The notes under the pieces are model-generated. The model did no database searches. It was given only the letters and a program-made list of their open reading frames with translations, and had not been told where the DNA came from. DNA of 64,000 bases from contig NZ_CP108106.1 of assembly GCF_041435195.1 (NCBI RefSeq), positions 4,560,501 through 4,624,500 of the forward strand. Reading direction: 5' to 3'. This stretch comes from Streptomyces sp. NBC_00224. Its GTDB lineage: Bacteria; Actinomycetota; Actinomycetes; Streptomycetales; Streptomycetaceae. This document shows positions 7,069 to 15,227 of this stretch, one piece after another (position 1 is the stretch's first letter; the number at the start of each line of letters is the position of its first letter). The position numbers and the translations under genes are program-made.

Positions 7069-7440
7069 TCAGTTCACGGACGTACGGCTGCCGAGCGCCT
7101 CGTCCAGGGTGCCCGTCACGGCGAAGACCCGGTCGAGCCGCACGATCCTGAGCAGCCTGCGGATGCCGGGGCGGGGGCCGGCGAGCGTCAGGCGTCCGCC
7201 CCGTTCCTCGACGCGTCGCCGTGCACGGCACAGCAGCCCCAGCCCGCAGCAGTCCAGGAACTCGACGGGGCCGAGATCGACCACGACGTCGGAGTTCGGG
7301 CGGCCTGTGACCGTGTCCAGCTCGGCGGTGACACGGAGGACGACGGCTATGTCGATCTCACCGAGCAGTTGGACGACGGTTCGCCCTTCCGTCTCGTAGA
7401 TACGGATCTGCTGGGCAGAGGAAAGGGGCTCCCGGGACAT
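7069..7440 (-). CDS. STAS-domain anti-sigma factor antagonist-like protein
   Basis: 123 residues from ATG 7440 (GGAG 9 bases upstream); a longer in-frame start at 7596 lacks support. The whole chain is one STAS domain (TVVQLLGEIDIAVVLRVTAE, DVVVDLGPVEFLDCCGLGLL). In SpoIIAA/RsbV relatives the loop reads DSSG, and the second serine is phosphorylated by the cognate anti-sigma kinase. Here the loop is D63-C-C-G66, so the usual phosphoacceptor is missing. It may bind a partner constitutively or be redox-sensitive; both are inference. It is divergent from the CheB/CheR operon. Confidence 0.88.
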   Translation of the reverse strand: MSREPLSSAQQIRIYETEGRTVVQLLGEIDIAVVLRVTAELDTVTGRPNSDVVVDLGPVEFLDCCGLGLLCRARRRVEERGGRLTLAGPRPGIRRLLRIVRLDRVFAVTGTLDEALGSRTSVN

Positions 7441-7754
7441 CGCGCCATCTCCATGGGTTTCGCGAGAGGCCCGCCTCGATGGCGAAGCGGGCGGCAATGG
7501 AGTTCCACGGCCACCGGGAGCACGGGTGACGACAGGGGCGACTCTAGGCCGCCCCAGGTCAGGAACAGGCCACCCCTTCGAACAGAAACGCTTCACCTCG
7601 GAGGCGTTCCGTCATTCGGGTGTATTTTTGCGGATGACCTTGATGAGGAGCCCAAAGGGTGCCATCAGACCAGGCAGTCACTCCGGAAAATGCCGACCGT
7701 AAGCCTGGGCGCCGGTCGCCCGTTTCAGCTCCTCACCGGCCGGTCCCGTTCCGC

Positions 7755-7766
7755 TACGCTCAAGAT
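7755..7766 (+). promoter_or_regulatory. Probable leaderless promoter of the CheB-like gene
   Basis: TACGCT (7755-7760) matches the TAnnnT form of a Streptomyces -10 box and lies 6 bases before GTG 7767, with no ribosome site between. The rest of the 326-base gap 7441-7766 shows no gene. An in-frame ATG at 7659 would give a longer protein but has neither ribosome site nor conserved residues. Confidence 0.5.
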
Positions 7767-8366
7767 GTGACGCGCGACAGGCCACCCGCAGATCGTTTCA
7801 GCCTCCTCGCCATCGCATCGTCCGCGGGCGGCATCCAAGCACTGAGCACGGTGCTCGGGGAGCTGGGCCCCGACCTACCGGTGCCGGTGCTGGTGGTCCA
7901 GCACCTCGACCCCCGACACCGCACGGTGCTCGCCCAGGTCCTCGCCCGCCGGACCGCGCTGCACGTCAAGCTCGCGGAGGCGGACGAGCACGTGCGCCCC
8001 GGCACCGTCTACATCGCCCCTCCCGGCCGGCACCTCCTCATCGGCGCCGACGGCGTCCTGAGCCTGTCCAACGCCGAGCTCGTCCACTTCGTACGCCCGT
8101 CCGCCGACCTTCTCTTCGAATCGGTCGCCGGTGCCTACGGGCCGGAGGCGATCGCCTGCGTGCTCACCGGGACCGGCCAGGACGGGGCCACCGGGGTCGA
8201 CGCCGTAAAGTCGCGCGGCGGTACGGTCATCGCCCAGGATCCGCGGACCGCGGAGTTCACGGGGATGCCTCAGTCGGCCGTGGACACGGGAGCGGTGGAC
8301 TTCGTGCTACCTCTTGAGGAGATCGCCGCGGTCGTACGCGGACTTGTCGAAGCCGAGAGGCAGTGA
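7767..8366 (+). CDS. Stand-alone CheB-type protein-glutamate methylesterase domain
   Basis: 199 residues, the catalytic domain only, with no N-terminal receiver. The triad fits CheB: serine in SSAGG (S19), histidine in VVQHLDP (H46) and aspartate in LTGTGQDGATG (D139). CheB removes methyl groups from, or deamidates, glutamyl side chains of chemoreceptors. Streptomyces lacks flagella, and no methyl-accepting protein is visible here, so the substrate is unknown. It is followed by a CheR-like methyltransferase, the opposing enzyme. Without a receiver domain, activity cannot be controlled by CheA phosphorylation in the usual way. Confidence 0.88.
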   Translation: MTRDRPPADRFSLLAIASSAGGIQALSTVLGELGPDLPVPVLVVQHLDPRHRTVLAQVLARRTALHVKLAEADEHVRPGTVYIAPPGRHLLIGADGVLSLSNAELVHFVRPSADLLFESVAGAYGPEAIACVLTGTGQDGATGVDAVKSRGGTVIAQDPRTAEFTGMPQSAVDTGAVDFVLPLEEIAAVVRGLVEAERQ

Positions 8367-8380
8367 GCCGAGAGGCAGTG
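8351..8380 (+). repeat. 15-bp tandem duplication at the CheB/CheR junction
   Basis: AGCCGAGAGGCAGTG occurs twice, end to end, at 8351-8365 and 8366-8380. The first copy carries the CheB stop codon; the second supplies GAGAGG five bases before the CheR ATG. The duplication therefore created or duplicated the ribosome site for the downstream gene and produced two possible starts (GTG 8363, ATG 8381). Confidence 0.9.
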
Positions 8381-10246
8381 ATGGGCGAACCGCGGGACGC
8401 CGAAGGCAACGAAGCGCTGGAGGAACTGCTCGTCTTCATCCGGGAAGCCCGCGGTTTCGACTTCACGGGCTACAAGCGCTCGACGCTGGCCCGGCGCATC
8501 CGCAAGCGGATGACGGACGTCGGCACCCGCTCGTACCCGGACTACCAGGATCTCCTGGAGACCGACACGGACGAGTTCAGCGCCCTCTTCAACACGATCC
8601 TGATCAATGTCACCTCCTTCTACCGCGACCCGGAGGCGTGGGCCCTCCTCCAGCACGAGGTCGTTCCCGAGCTGCTCACCACCCTCGATCCGGAGCAGGA
8701 GATCAGGGTGTGGAGCGCGGGCTGCTCCAGCGGCGAGGAGGCGTACTCCATGATCATGATGTTCTCGGAGGCGCTCGGCATCGAGGAGTGCCGGCGCCGC
8801 GTCAAGATCTACGCCACGGACGTCGACGAGGAAGCGCTGCGCGAAGCCCGTTCCGGGCTGTACACGCCGAAGTCGCTGGAACCGCTCTCCGCGGAGATGC
8901 GGGAGAAGTACTTCGAGCAGAACAGCGCGCAGTTCAGCTTCCGCCCCGACCTGCGACGTCGGGTGATCTTCGGGCGGCACGACATCACCCGTGACGCCCC
9001 GATCTCCCGGCTCGACCTGCTCGTGTGCCGGAACACGTTGATGTACTTCAATGTCGAGGCCCAGACGCAGATCGTCGACCGTTTCCATTTCGCCCTGCGC
9101 CCCAGCGGCTTCCTCTTCCTCGGCAAGGCCGAGATGCTGCTGAACGACAGCGAGCGGTTCGAAGTGGTGAACATGCGTCAGCGTGTCTTCCAGCGGCGGG
9201 CCGGCAGCAAAGGACCGACCTACCATCCGGCCCCCTTGAAGATCAGGACGTCCCCCGGCGCCGAGGTGCACTCGGTGGCGCGCGCCCGCCAGTTGCGCGA
9301 CCTGGTACTCGACGCCGGACCCACCCCGTTGATCGCCCTCGACAGCGACGGAACCGTCGTAGCGATCAACAATCAGGCCAGGATCCAGCTCAGCCTGGCC
9401 ACCGGCGACATCGGCCGCCCCTTCCAGGACCTGGAGGTCTCCTACCGGCCGGTCGAACTCCGTTCCCTGATCGACCAGTCCATGCACGAGCGCCGGACCC
9501 TGCGGGTCAACCGGGTCGAGCGCCGGACGGGCGAGGACCTCCAGTACTGCGACATCCTCATCCAGCCGCTCTCCGGACCCAGCGGGCTGCACGTCGCCAC
9601 CGTGATCTCGTTCACCGACGTGACCGTCGCCACGCATCTGAAGGCCGAGGTCAAAAGAGTCCGGGAGGAGCTGGAGACGGCGTACGAGGAACTCCAGTCA
9701 ACCAACGAGGAGCTGGAGACCACCAACGAGGAACTCCAGTCCAGCATCGAGGAACTGGAGACGACGAACGAGGAACTCCAGTCAACCAACGAAGAGTTGG
9801 AGACCACCAACGAGGAACTCCAGTCCGGCAACGAGGAACTGGAGACGATGAACGAGGAGATGCGCATCCGCACGGACGAACTGGACGAGGCCAGAGCGTT
9901 CCTGGAGGCGGTTCTGACGAGCATCGCGGCGGGCGTGGTGGTCCTGGGCAAGGACCTGAAGGTCAAGAGCTGGAACCGGGGCGCCGTCGACCTGTGGGGG
10001 CTGCGCGCCGACGAGGTGCTGGACCAGGCCTTCTTCGACCTGGACTTCGGACTGCCCACCAAGGAGCTGCGGTCCGTCGTGGAACGGTGCATGGAAACCC
10101 GCCGGCGCTCCGGACCGATCGGTGTGGAGGCCCTGAGCCGCATCGGCCGGCCCATCACCTGCGACGTGTTCTTCTCCCCGTTCGGCGGGAACCACGGCGG
10201 CGTCGTCCTGATGATGGAAGAGAGCCGAAGCGATTCCTCCGACTGA
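8381..10246 (+). CDS. CheR-type methyltransferase with coiled coil and PAS domain
   Basis: 621 residues from ATG 8381, best placed behind GAGAGG. Residues about 12-265 are CheR: an N-terminal helical part (LARRIRKRMTDVGTRSYPDY) and a SAM-binding part (IRVWSAGCSSGEEAYSM, LDLLVCRNTLMYF). A PAS-like segment follows (LRDLVLDAGPTPLIALDSDG). A long coiled coil repeats NEELETT/NEELQS units (about 420-500). A second PAS lies near the C-terminus (LEAVLTSIAAGVVVLGKDLK). CheR transfers methyl from S-adenosylmethionine to receptor glutamates; the target is unknown. Similar CheB/CheR-PAS proteins occur in non-motile bacteria as sensory regulators. Confidence 0.88.
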   Translation: MGEPRDAEGNEALEELLVFIREARGFDFTGYKRSTLARRIRKRMTDVGTRSYPDYQDLLETDTDEFSALFNTILINVTSFYRDPEAWALLQHEVVPELLTTLDPEQEIRVWSAGCSSGEEAYSMIMMFSEALGIEECRRRVKIYATDVDEEALREARSGLYTPKSLEPLSAEMREKYFEQNSAQFSFRPDLRRRVIFGRHDITRDAPISRLDLLVCRNTLMYFNVEAQTQIVDRFHFALRPSGFLFLGKAEMLLNDSERFEVVNMRQRVFQRRAGSKGPTYHPAPLKIRTSPGAEVHSVARARQLRDLVLDAGPTPLIALDSDGTVVAINNQARIQLSLATGDIGRPFQDLEVSYRPVELRSLIDQSMHERRTLRVNRVERRTGEDLQYCDILIQPLSGPSGLHVATVISFTDVTVATHLKAEVKRVREELETAYEELQSTNEELETTNEELQSSIEELETTNEELQSTNEELETTNEELQSGNEELETMNEEMRIRTDELDEARAFLEAVLTSIAAGVVVLGKDLKVKSWNRGAVDLWGLRADEVLDQAFFDLDFGLPTKELRSVVERCMETRRRSGPIGVEALSRIGRPITCDVFFSPFGGNHGGVVLMMEESRSDSSD

Positions 10247-10269
10247 CCCCGCGGCGTAGCCTCGGACTC

Positions 10270-11124
10270 ATGGACCCGCAGGGGCGTATGGAGGACCTCG
10301 ATCTGGCAGCAATGGCACAGCGACGCGCCGCGCTGGCCCGTGACCGGGCGGACCGGGCGGAGGCGGCCGCCGAGCGGCACGAACTACTGGCGGCCAAACC
10401 CGGCCGGGAGTTCCACACCCAGATCGCAAGAACGCAGCGCAGAACCGCCGAGTGCCATCGCGCCTCGGCCCGCCTCCAGGACAGCTTCGCCCTCCGCGCC
10501 ACGGTCTGGGCCGGAGGGCAGGGCCCCCGGCCGCAGTTCATGACGGTGGTCGCCGAGGCGTGCGGTACCGGCAGCGCGGCGATCGCGCTGCTCGACACCG
10601 GGCAGAACCAGCTCGCGGTCGCCGCGTCCGACCGGCTGTCCCGTGCGGCTCAGGACCTGGAGTACGTTCTCGGCGAGGGTCCGGGCCAGGACGCGGCGGC
10701 GGGACACCGCCCGGTGCATGTGTCCGGGCCCGAGATCGAGGCGCGCTGGCCGGGGTACGGGCCTTCCCTGGTCTCGCTGGGCATCGCCTCGGTGGCCGCC
10801 GTACCGCTGCAGACGCAGGACAACTGCATCGGGTCGCTGACGGCTTTCGACCCGCGGCCCGCGGAGGCGAGACCCGCCCGTCTCGCCGAGGTCGCCGAGG
10901 CCCTCATCCGCATCGTGCTGCTGGACCCCGACGCCGACCCTGACCTCTACGGCGGAACCGACATGCGAGCCACCGTGCATCAGGCGGCCGGCATGGTGTC
11001 CGCACAGGTCGGCTGCTCCGTCGCGGACGCGCTGGCACTCATCAAAGCCCGGGCGTTCGCGGAGGACGTATCCCCCGACACCATCGCCCGGCAAGTCGTG
11101 CACGGAGACCGGAAACTCATCTGA
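10270..11124 (+). CDS. GAF and ANTAR domain regulator (first of pair)
   Basis: 284 residues. A coiled N-terminus (about 12-75, rich in Ala, Arg and Glu) precedes a GAF sensor domain (about 85-220, FMTVVAEACGTGSAAIALLD, GPSLVSLGIASVAAVPLQTQ). The C-terminal ANTAR RNA-binding domain (about 235-284) contains the characteristic VHQAAGMVSAQVG and ADALALIKARAFAE. ANTAR proteins bind paired hairpins in RNA to prevent termination. TAGCCT lies 7 bases before the ATG, suggesting a leaderless transcript separate from the CheR gene 24 bases upstream. The ligand of the GAF domain is unknown. Confidence 0.85.
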   Translation: MDPQGRMEDLDLAAMAQRRAALARDRADRAEAAAERHELLAAKPGREFHTQIARTQRRTAECHRASARLQDSFALRATVWAGGQGPRPQFMTVVAEACGTGSAAIALLDTGQNQLAVAASDRLSRAAQDLEYVLGEGPGQDAAAGHRPVHVSGPEIEARWPGYGPSLVSLGIASVAAVPLQTQDNCIGSLTAFDPRPAEARPARLAEVAEALIRIVLLDPDADPDLYGGTDMRATVHQAAGMVSAQVGCSVADALALIKARAFAEDVSPDTIARQVVHGDRKLI

Positions 11125-11136
11125 GGAAGAGGTGTC

Positions 11137-11874
11137 ATGACGTCCGAACAGCGCCTGGCCGACGCGTTCCTGGCCCTGGCCGGCAGCACGGCGGACGGTT
11201 CGTCGGACTTACCCGGGCCACTGTCCGTCCTGGCACAGCGTGCCCCGGCCCTGCTCGGCGCCCGCGCCGCGACCGTGGTGTTCGCCCCCGAGGGCTACGG
11301 CGCGGCACACGTGGCGGGCTCCGACCCCCAGTCGCTCCGCCTGGAACACGAGGCCGTCGGGTGGCGAGAGGGCCCCGGGCACGACTGCCACCGGGCCGAC
11401 GCGGGGCCCTGGGCCCAGGCGGCTCTCGACAGCCGTCCCACCAGGCAGCGGTGGCCGCACTACACCCCACGGGCGCTGAGGCTGGGCTACACCCACGTCG
11501 TGGCCATCCCCCTGCGCGAACCCGCCGGAACGAGCGGTGCGCTCATCCTGCTGTCCTGCGCACAGCACGCCTTCTCCCCGACGACGCTGTTCCTCGGCCG
11601 GTCGCTCGCGGACTTCACCGCCGTCATCCTGGAACGCGCCCGCGAGGCCGCCCGCAGCCAGACCCTCACCACCCAGCTGGAACACGCGTTGACCAGCCGC
11701 GTGGTCATCGAACAGGCCAAGGGCGTGCTCGCGAGCCGCCGGGCCGTGCCCCTGGACGAAGCCTTCGACCTTCTGCGCAAACACGCCCGTTCACGTCAGC
11801 GACCGGTGCGGGACGTGGCCCATGAGGTCGTCGAGGGACGGGCGGATCCTGATCTGACCGACCCCACGCCGTGA
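11137..11874 (+). CDS. GAF and ANTAR domain regulator (second of pair)
   Basis: 245 residues, starting 13 bases after the previous stop behind GAGGAAGAGG. The GAF domain spans about residues 15-165 (LGARAATVVFAPEGYG, LGYTHVVAIPLREP). A canonical ANTAR domain spans about 175-232 (LTSRVVIEQAKGVLASRRAV, LDEAFDLLRKHARS). Codon 25 is TTA (11209-11211), so translation should need the bldA tRNA and be growth-phase dependent, unlike its upstream partner. The two proteins share architecture but not close sequence. It probably acts by RNA anti-termination on unknown transcripts. Confidence 0.87.
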   Translation: MTSEQRLADAFLALAGSTADGSSDLPGPLSVLAQRAPALLGARAATVVFAPEGYGAAHVAGSDPQSLRLEHEAVGWREGPGHDCHRADAGPWAQAALDSRPTRQRWPHYTPRALRLGYTHVVAIPLREPAGTSGALILLSCAQHAFSPTTLFLGRSLADFTAVILERAREAARSQTLTTQLEHALTSRVVIEQAKGVLASRRAVPLDEAFDLLRKHARSRQRPVRDVAHEVVEGRADPDLTDPTP

Positions 11875-12039
11875 CACCTAATGGGAAGTGAAGGGGTAGC
11901 CCGTCATCTCACGTTGCCGTCGGTTGAGGGGCGCGCCTTGCTTCTGGCGGACGGTCCCGTACCCCCTCCCGAGGCACCCCCGAGCGCGTCCCCCCGTCAC
12001 CTCCCCCCTCCCCCGCGCCCCGCCCGCTAGCTTCCGGCC

Positions 12040-12198
12040 ATGGACACGCTGATCTTCGGGGGGCTGCTGGTCGTCGTCGTGGGGATCTGGCGGCGGGGGG
12101 TGGTGGGGCCCGGTGCGTGGTGGGTGGTGTTTGTCGCCGTGTGTTTTCTGCTCGCGCATCACATCACCAGCGGGCTCGGGCTGGGGCTGAGTTACTGA
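12040..12198 (+). CDS. DUF5993 small membrane protein
   Basis: 52 residues: MDTLIFGGLLVVVVGIWRRG, then a second hydrophobic segment (WWVVFVAVCFLLAHHITSG) ending LGLSY. Two membrane helices are separated by a basic loop. The HHITS segment and position directly before a DsbB-like gene match the DUF5993 family. It ends one base before the DsbB start codon, so the pair is an operon. A supporting role in the thiol-oxidation module is inferred from this linkage. Confidence 0.75.
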   Translation: MDTLIFGGLLVVVVGIWRRGVVGPGAWWVVFVAVCFLLAHHITSGLGLGLSY

Positions 12199-12199
12199 G

Positions 12200-12856
12200 A
12201 TGGCCGCCGACAGTGGTACGCCGAGCACGTCCCCCGTACCCCTCGTGATCGACGAGCGGCGCGGGGTGCTCGGGCAGGTGCAGTACTGGTTCGCCTGTCT
12301 CTTCGCCGTCGGGTGGACCGGGGTCGTGTGCGGCGGGCTCGCCGTCCAGTTCGCGGACTGGGAGTATCCCTGCCCGCTCTGCATGGTGCAGCGGATGTTC
12401 ATGCTGCTGGCCGCGCTCGGGGCCGCGTACGTCGTACGGCAGGGGATGACCGGCAGGGTGTCCGGGAGCGACTACATGACCGGGTGGGGGCTCGCCCTCG
12501 TCGCTTGTGTGGGCGGCGGGTTCACCTCGTGGCGGCAGACCATGCTGCACATCCTGCCCGGCGACAAGGGGTACGGGAGCCCCGTCCTCGGGCTGCATCT
12601 GTACGTCTGGGCCTGGGTCCTCTTCATCGCGTCGGTCATCGCCGTCGGCGTCGTCCTCGCCTTCGCGCCCGTCACCGCCGACCGCGTCCTTCCCGGCTCG
12701 CCCCACCGTGCCGTCGGGCGGTGTGTTCTGGCCTTCGTCGCGCTCGTCATCGCCGTGAACCTCGTCGCCGTGTTTCTGCTGGAAGGGTTCCACTGGTTCC
12801 TTCCTGACGACCCGCCGCGCTATCAGTTCTTCTACGACGTCCATCTGCTGCCCTGA
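12200..12856 (+). CDS. DsbB-like disulfide bond formation protein
   Basis: 218 residues with about five hydrophobic segments. The first external loop holds the CPLC motif (YPCPLCMVQRMFM), the quinone-linked redox pair of DsbB, which reoxidises the extracellular thiol oxidase DsbA and passes electrons to quinone. The second cysteine pair found in E. coli DsbB is not visible in the later loop (LHILPGDKGYGSPV), so electron transfer may follow a shortened path, as in VKOR-like or archaeal variants. It is co-transcribed with the DUF5993 protein. No DsbA is encoded nearby. Confidence 0.85.
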   Translation: MAADSGTPSTSPVPLVIDERRGVLGQVQYWFACLFAVGWTGVVCGGLAVQFADWEYPCPLCMVQRMFMLLAALGAAYVVRQGMTGRVSGSDYMTGWGLALVACVGGGFTSWRQTMLHILPGDKGYGSPVLGLHLYVWAWVLFIASVIAVGVVLAFAPVTADRVLPGSPHRAVGRCVLAFVALVIAVNLVAVFLLEGFHWFLPDDPPRYQFFYDVHLLP

Positions 12857-12939
12857 CTCCTCGCGGGCGGCGCATCATGACGTCGTCGGGCCCGGGCCAC
12901 CCTCTTCGCGGCCCGGGCCCCTCCTCGATGGTCAGAGCG

Positions 12940-13416
12940 CTACTGCACCGGCCTCGACGCCTCTATCTCTATCCCCTTCACCATCATCCGGTCGTCGTAC
13001 GCGACCCGTACGAACTGGCCGTGGTGGAACGCGCTCAGGACCCGCTCGATCACGAACTGGCTCGGGTGCGGCAGCCGCACCTGGCGCCCATTGACCACCA
13101 GCGTCATGGCCGCCTCGATCCCCGGGAACGCGGCGATCGGGGCCTGCACCGCCGTGGCGTACGCCACGAAGTACTGCGCTTGGGGCTGCGCCTGGGGCTG
13201 GGGCTGGCCCTGGGGCTGTGTCTGTGCCTGGCCGCCCTGGTGCCGGCCGAACTGCTGGAGCAGCGACTGGAACGGCTGCTGCTGGCCCAGCTGGTGCAGC
13301 TGCTGGAGGTGCTGCGGGACGCCCTGACCCTGGCCGAAGCCCTGGCCCTGGCCCTGGCTCATCCCCAGGCCCTGGCCCATGTCCTGCTCGAACTGCTGCG
13401 GTACGAAGGACGTCAT
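12940..13416 (-). CDS. Glutamine-rich protein downstream of the S8 peptidase
   Basis: 158 residues from ATG 13416. The first two thirds are low-complexity Gln/Gly/Pro (SQGQGQGFGQGQG, QPQGQPQPQAQPQAQ). The last 75 residues are a folded-looking, non-repetitive segment (YFVAYATAVQAPIAAF to EIEASRPVQ). No signal peptide or membrane segment is visible. It follows the peptidase gene by 35 bases on the same strand, suggesting a shared transcript; it could be a substrate, inhibitor or carrier of that enzyme. I do not recognise the family. Confidence 0.7.
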   Translation of the reverse strand: MTSFVPQQFEQDMGQGLGMSQGQGQGFGQGQGVPQHLQQLHQLGQQQPFQSLLQQFGRHQGGQAQTQPQGQPQPQAQPQAQYFVAYATAVQAPIAAFPGIEAAMTLVVNGRQVRLPHPSQFVIERVLSAFHHGQFVRVAYDDRMMVKGIEIEASRPVQ

Positions 13417-13451
13417 CTCTGTTCCCCTTTCGTAGTGTCGGGGTCCGGGGT

Positions 13452-15227
13452 TCACCGCTCGCCCGTCACCGTCACGCCCACGACCTCGTCGTCATCGGTG
13501 TACCGGACGCGTACGGCGTGGCGGCCGCCCGCGAACGCGGTGTGGACCGCGAGGCGGACGTGCGGCTCGGGGTCGCCGAGGGTGCGCCACGCCCCGTTCA
13601 CGTACAGGCGCAGGCGCGTGGCGCTGCCTTGCGGGTCGGGCAGCAGGTCGTCCCAGAAGCGTTCCGCCGGGCCCTCCGTGATCCGGCGCGGTACGAGGTG
13701 GGCCACCGCGGCGCGCAGGTCCGGGCGGGTGCCGATGCGCTGCGAGGACGGGCGGCCCGGCGCCTCCCGCTGGGGCGAGCCGGTGCGGCGCAGGAGCTCG
13801 CGCAGGGGCTCGGGCGCCAGCGGGGCCAGGCCCGCCGTGCGCAGCATCCCCTGGAGCGAGGCGAGCACGCCCGCGACCTGCGCGGACGCCGGCGAGGTGC
13901 CGGAGAACGCGTCCGTGTACCAGGTGTCCTCCGACTGGCCGCCCTGCAGTTCGCCCGGCCGGTTCCAGAAGCCGCCCGCCGTGGTGACCTCGTGGCCCCA
14001 GCCCTGGGCGTCCACCCGCGTACCGAAGTTGGAGAAGCCGAGGCGGGAGCGGTCGGGTCCGTGGTCGCGGCCGTGCGTGCCCGGGGGCGGGGCGCCCGCG
14101 CCGACCACGATCGCGCCGGAGGAGGGGGCCGCCGGGTCGAACGGGTTGCGCCACCACGCCGGGAAGCCGTCCGGGCGCGCCTCGTACAGCGCGTCGTCCA
14201 GGCTCTCCGCGCCGTTGCCCGCCGCCTCGACGACCACCACGCCGCGCGCCGTCGCGTACCGTACGGCCGCGAAGTCGTCGGGCCACCACTCCAGCGGGAT
14301 GTGACCGCGCTGGTCGTCGTCGGCCGCGTACCCGAAGCGCGGGCCGGGGCGGTGCAGCGGGACCAGCAGGATGTCGCCGGGGGTGAGGCGGTCGGCGGCG
14401 CAGGTGATGGCCCGGGCCGTGCCGATGCCGTGGACCGAGGCGAGCGCGAGGACGGCTTCCGGGACGATGCCCAGCGTGCCGCTGCCGGTGCGGCTGCCGC
14501 CGAGCACCCCGAGCACACCGGTGCCGTGGTTGCGCCAGGCCAGGTCCTCGACGGGGGTGCCCGCGACGATCCCGGCGAGCCTGGGGCCGAGGTCGCGGTG
14601 GCCGAGCTGCCACGCCGCCTCGACGTCGACGATGCTCACGCCCTCGCCGGAGCCGCCCGCCTGGAGCCACGCCCAGGCCGCGTCCACGCCCTGGGGCGCG
14701 GGCCCCAAGTAGCCCTGGCGGCCGCTGAAGTCGGGGGTGACGGCCCCTTCCTTCTCGCGCCGCCCTTCATCCGTACGCTCGTCCGCGTCGTCCTTGTCGG
14801 CCTTGTCGTCCTTCGCGCCGAACGGGCCCGTCGCCGGGAAAGCGCTCGGCTTCACGTACGCCGTCTCTATCCCCGGCAGCCCCGCGAGCCGGGAGGCGAG
14901 CTCCTCCAGGCGTTCCTCGCCGCCGCGCACCCGGTGGAAGAGCGTGAGGTCGGGTACGTCGGCGCCGTGCCGGGGGAGCAGCGCCAGCGCCTCACGTACC
15001 CGGGCCTCACTGCCGAACAGCGGCTCCAGAGCCAGCTGTTGGTCCATCAGGAAGATGTCCAGGGCCGACGATTCCAGGGGCTCCCCGGACGGCGAGCCGC
15101 TCTCGGCGAGCTCGGGGCGGGCGACCACGATCAGCTCCCGCTCGACCGGGTGGTACGCGAAGCCCGCGCCCTCGGGCCCGGGGTCCTGTGCCCCGGCCGA
15201 GCGTGCCGAGCCGAGCGAGTCGCCCAT
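13452..15227 (-). CDS. S8 family subtilisin-like serine peptidase
   Basis: 591 residues; ATG 15227 is 8 bases after GGGAG and is preferred to ATG 15257. An N-terminal segment of about 190 residues may act as prodomain. The catalytic triad is visible: Asp in GVSIVDVEAAW, His in WRNHGTGVLGVLGG, Ser in FSGTSPASAQVAG. The C-terminal part (about 500-591) looks beta-rich (RLRLYVNGAWRTLGDPEPHV). No signal peptide or membrane anchor is seen, so the enzyme may act in the cytoplasm or leave by a non-classical route. The next gene downstream encodes a Q-rich protein. Confidence 0.88.
   Translation of the reverse strand: MGDSLGSARSAGAQDPGPEGAGFAYHPVERELIVVARPELAESGSPSGEPLESSALDIFLMDQQLALEPLFGSEARVREALALLPRHGADVPDLTLFHRVRGGEERLEELASRLAGLPGIETAYVKPSAFPATGPFGAKDDKADKDDADERTDEGRREKEGAVTPDFSGRQGYLGPAPQGVDAAWAWLQAGGSGEGVSIVDVEAAWQLGHRDLGPRLAGIVAGTPVEDLAWRNHGTGVLGVLGGSRTGSGTLGIVPEAVLALASVHGIGTARAITCAADRLTPGDILLVPLHRPGPRFGYAADDDQRGHIPLEWWPDDFAAVRYATARGVVVVEAAGNGAESLDDALYEARPDGFPAWWRNPFDPAAPSSGAIVVGAGAPPPGTHGRDHGPDRSRLGFSNFGTRVDAQGWGHEVTTAGGFWNRPGELQGGQSEDTWYTDAFSGTSPASAQVAGVLASLQGMLRTAGLAPLAPEPLRELLRRTGSPQREAPGRPSSQRIGTRPDLRAAVAHLVPRRITEGPAERFWDDLLPDPQGSATRLRLYVNGAWRTLGDPEPHVRLAVHTAFAGGRHAVRVRYTDDDEVVGVTVTGER

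Noticed and set aside
9665..9860. Regularly spaced direct repeats resembling a CRISPR array
   Set aside because: They are in frame inside CheR and encode coiled-coil NEELETT/NEELQS heptads; there are no unique spacers or cas genes.
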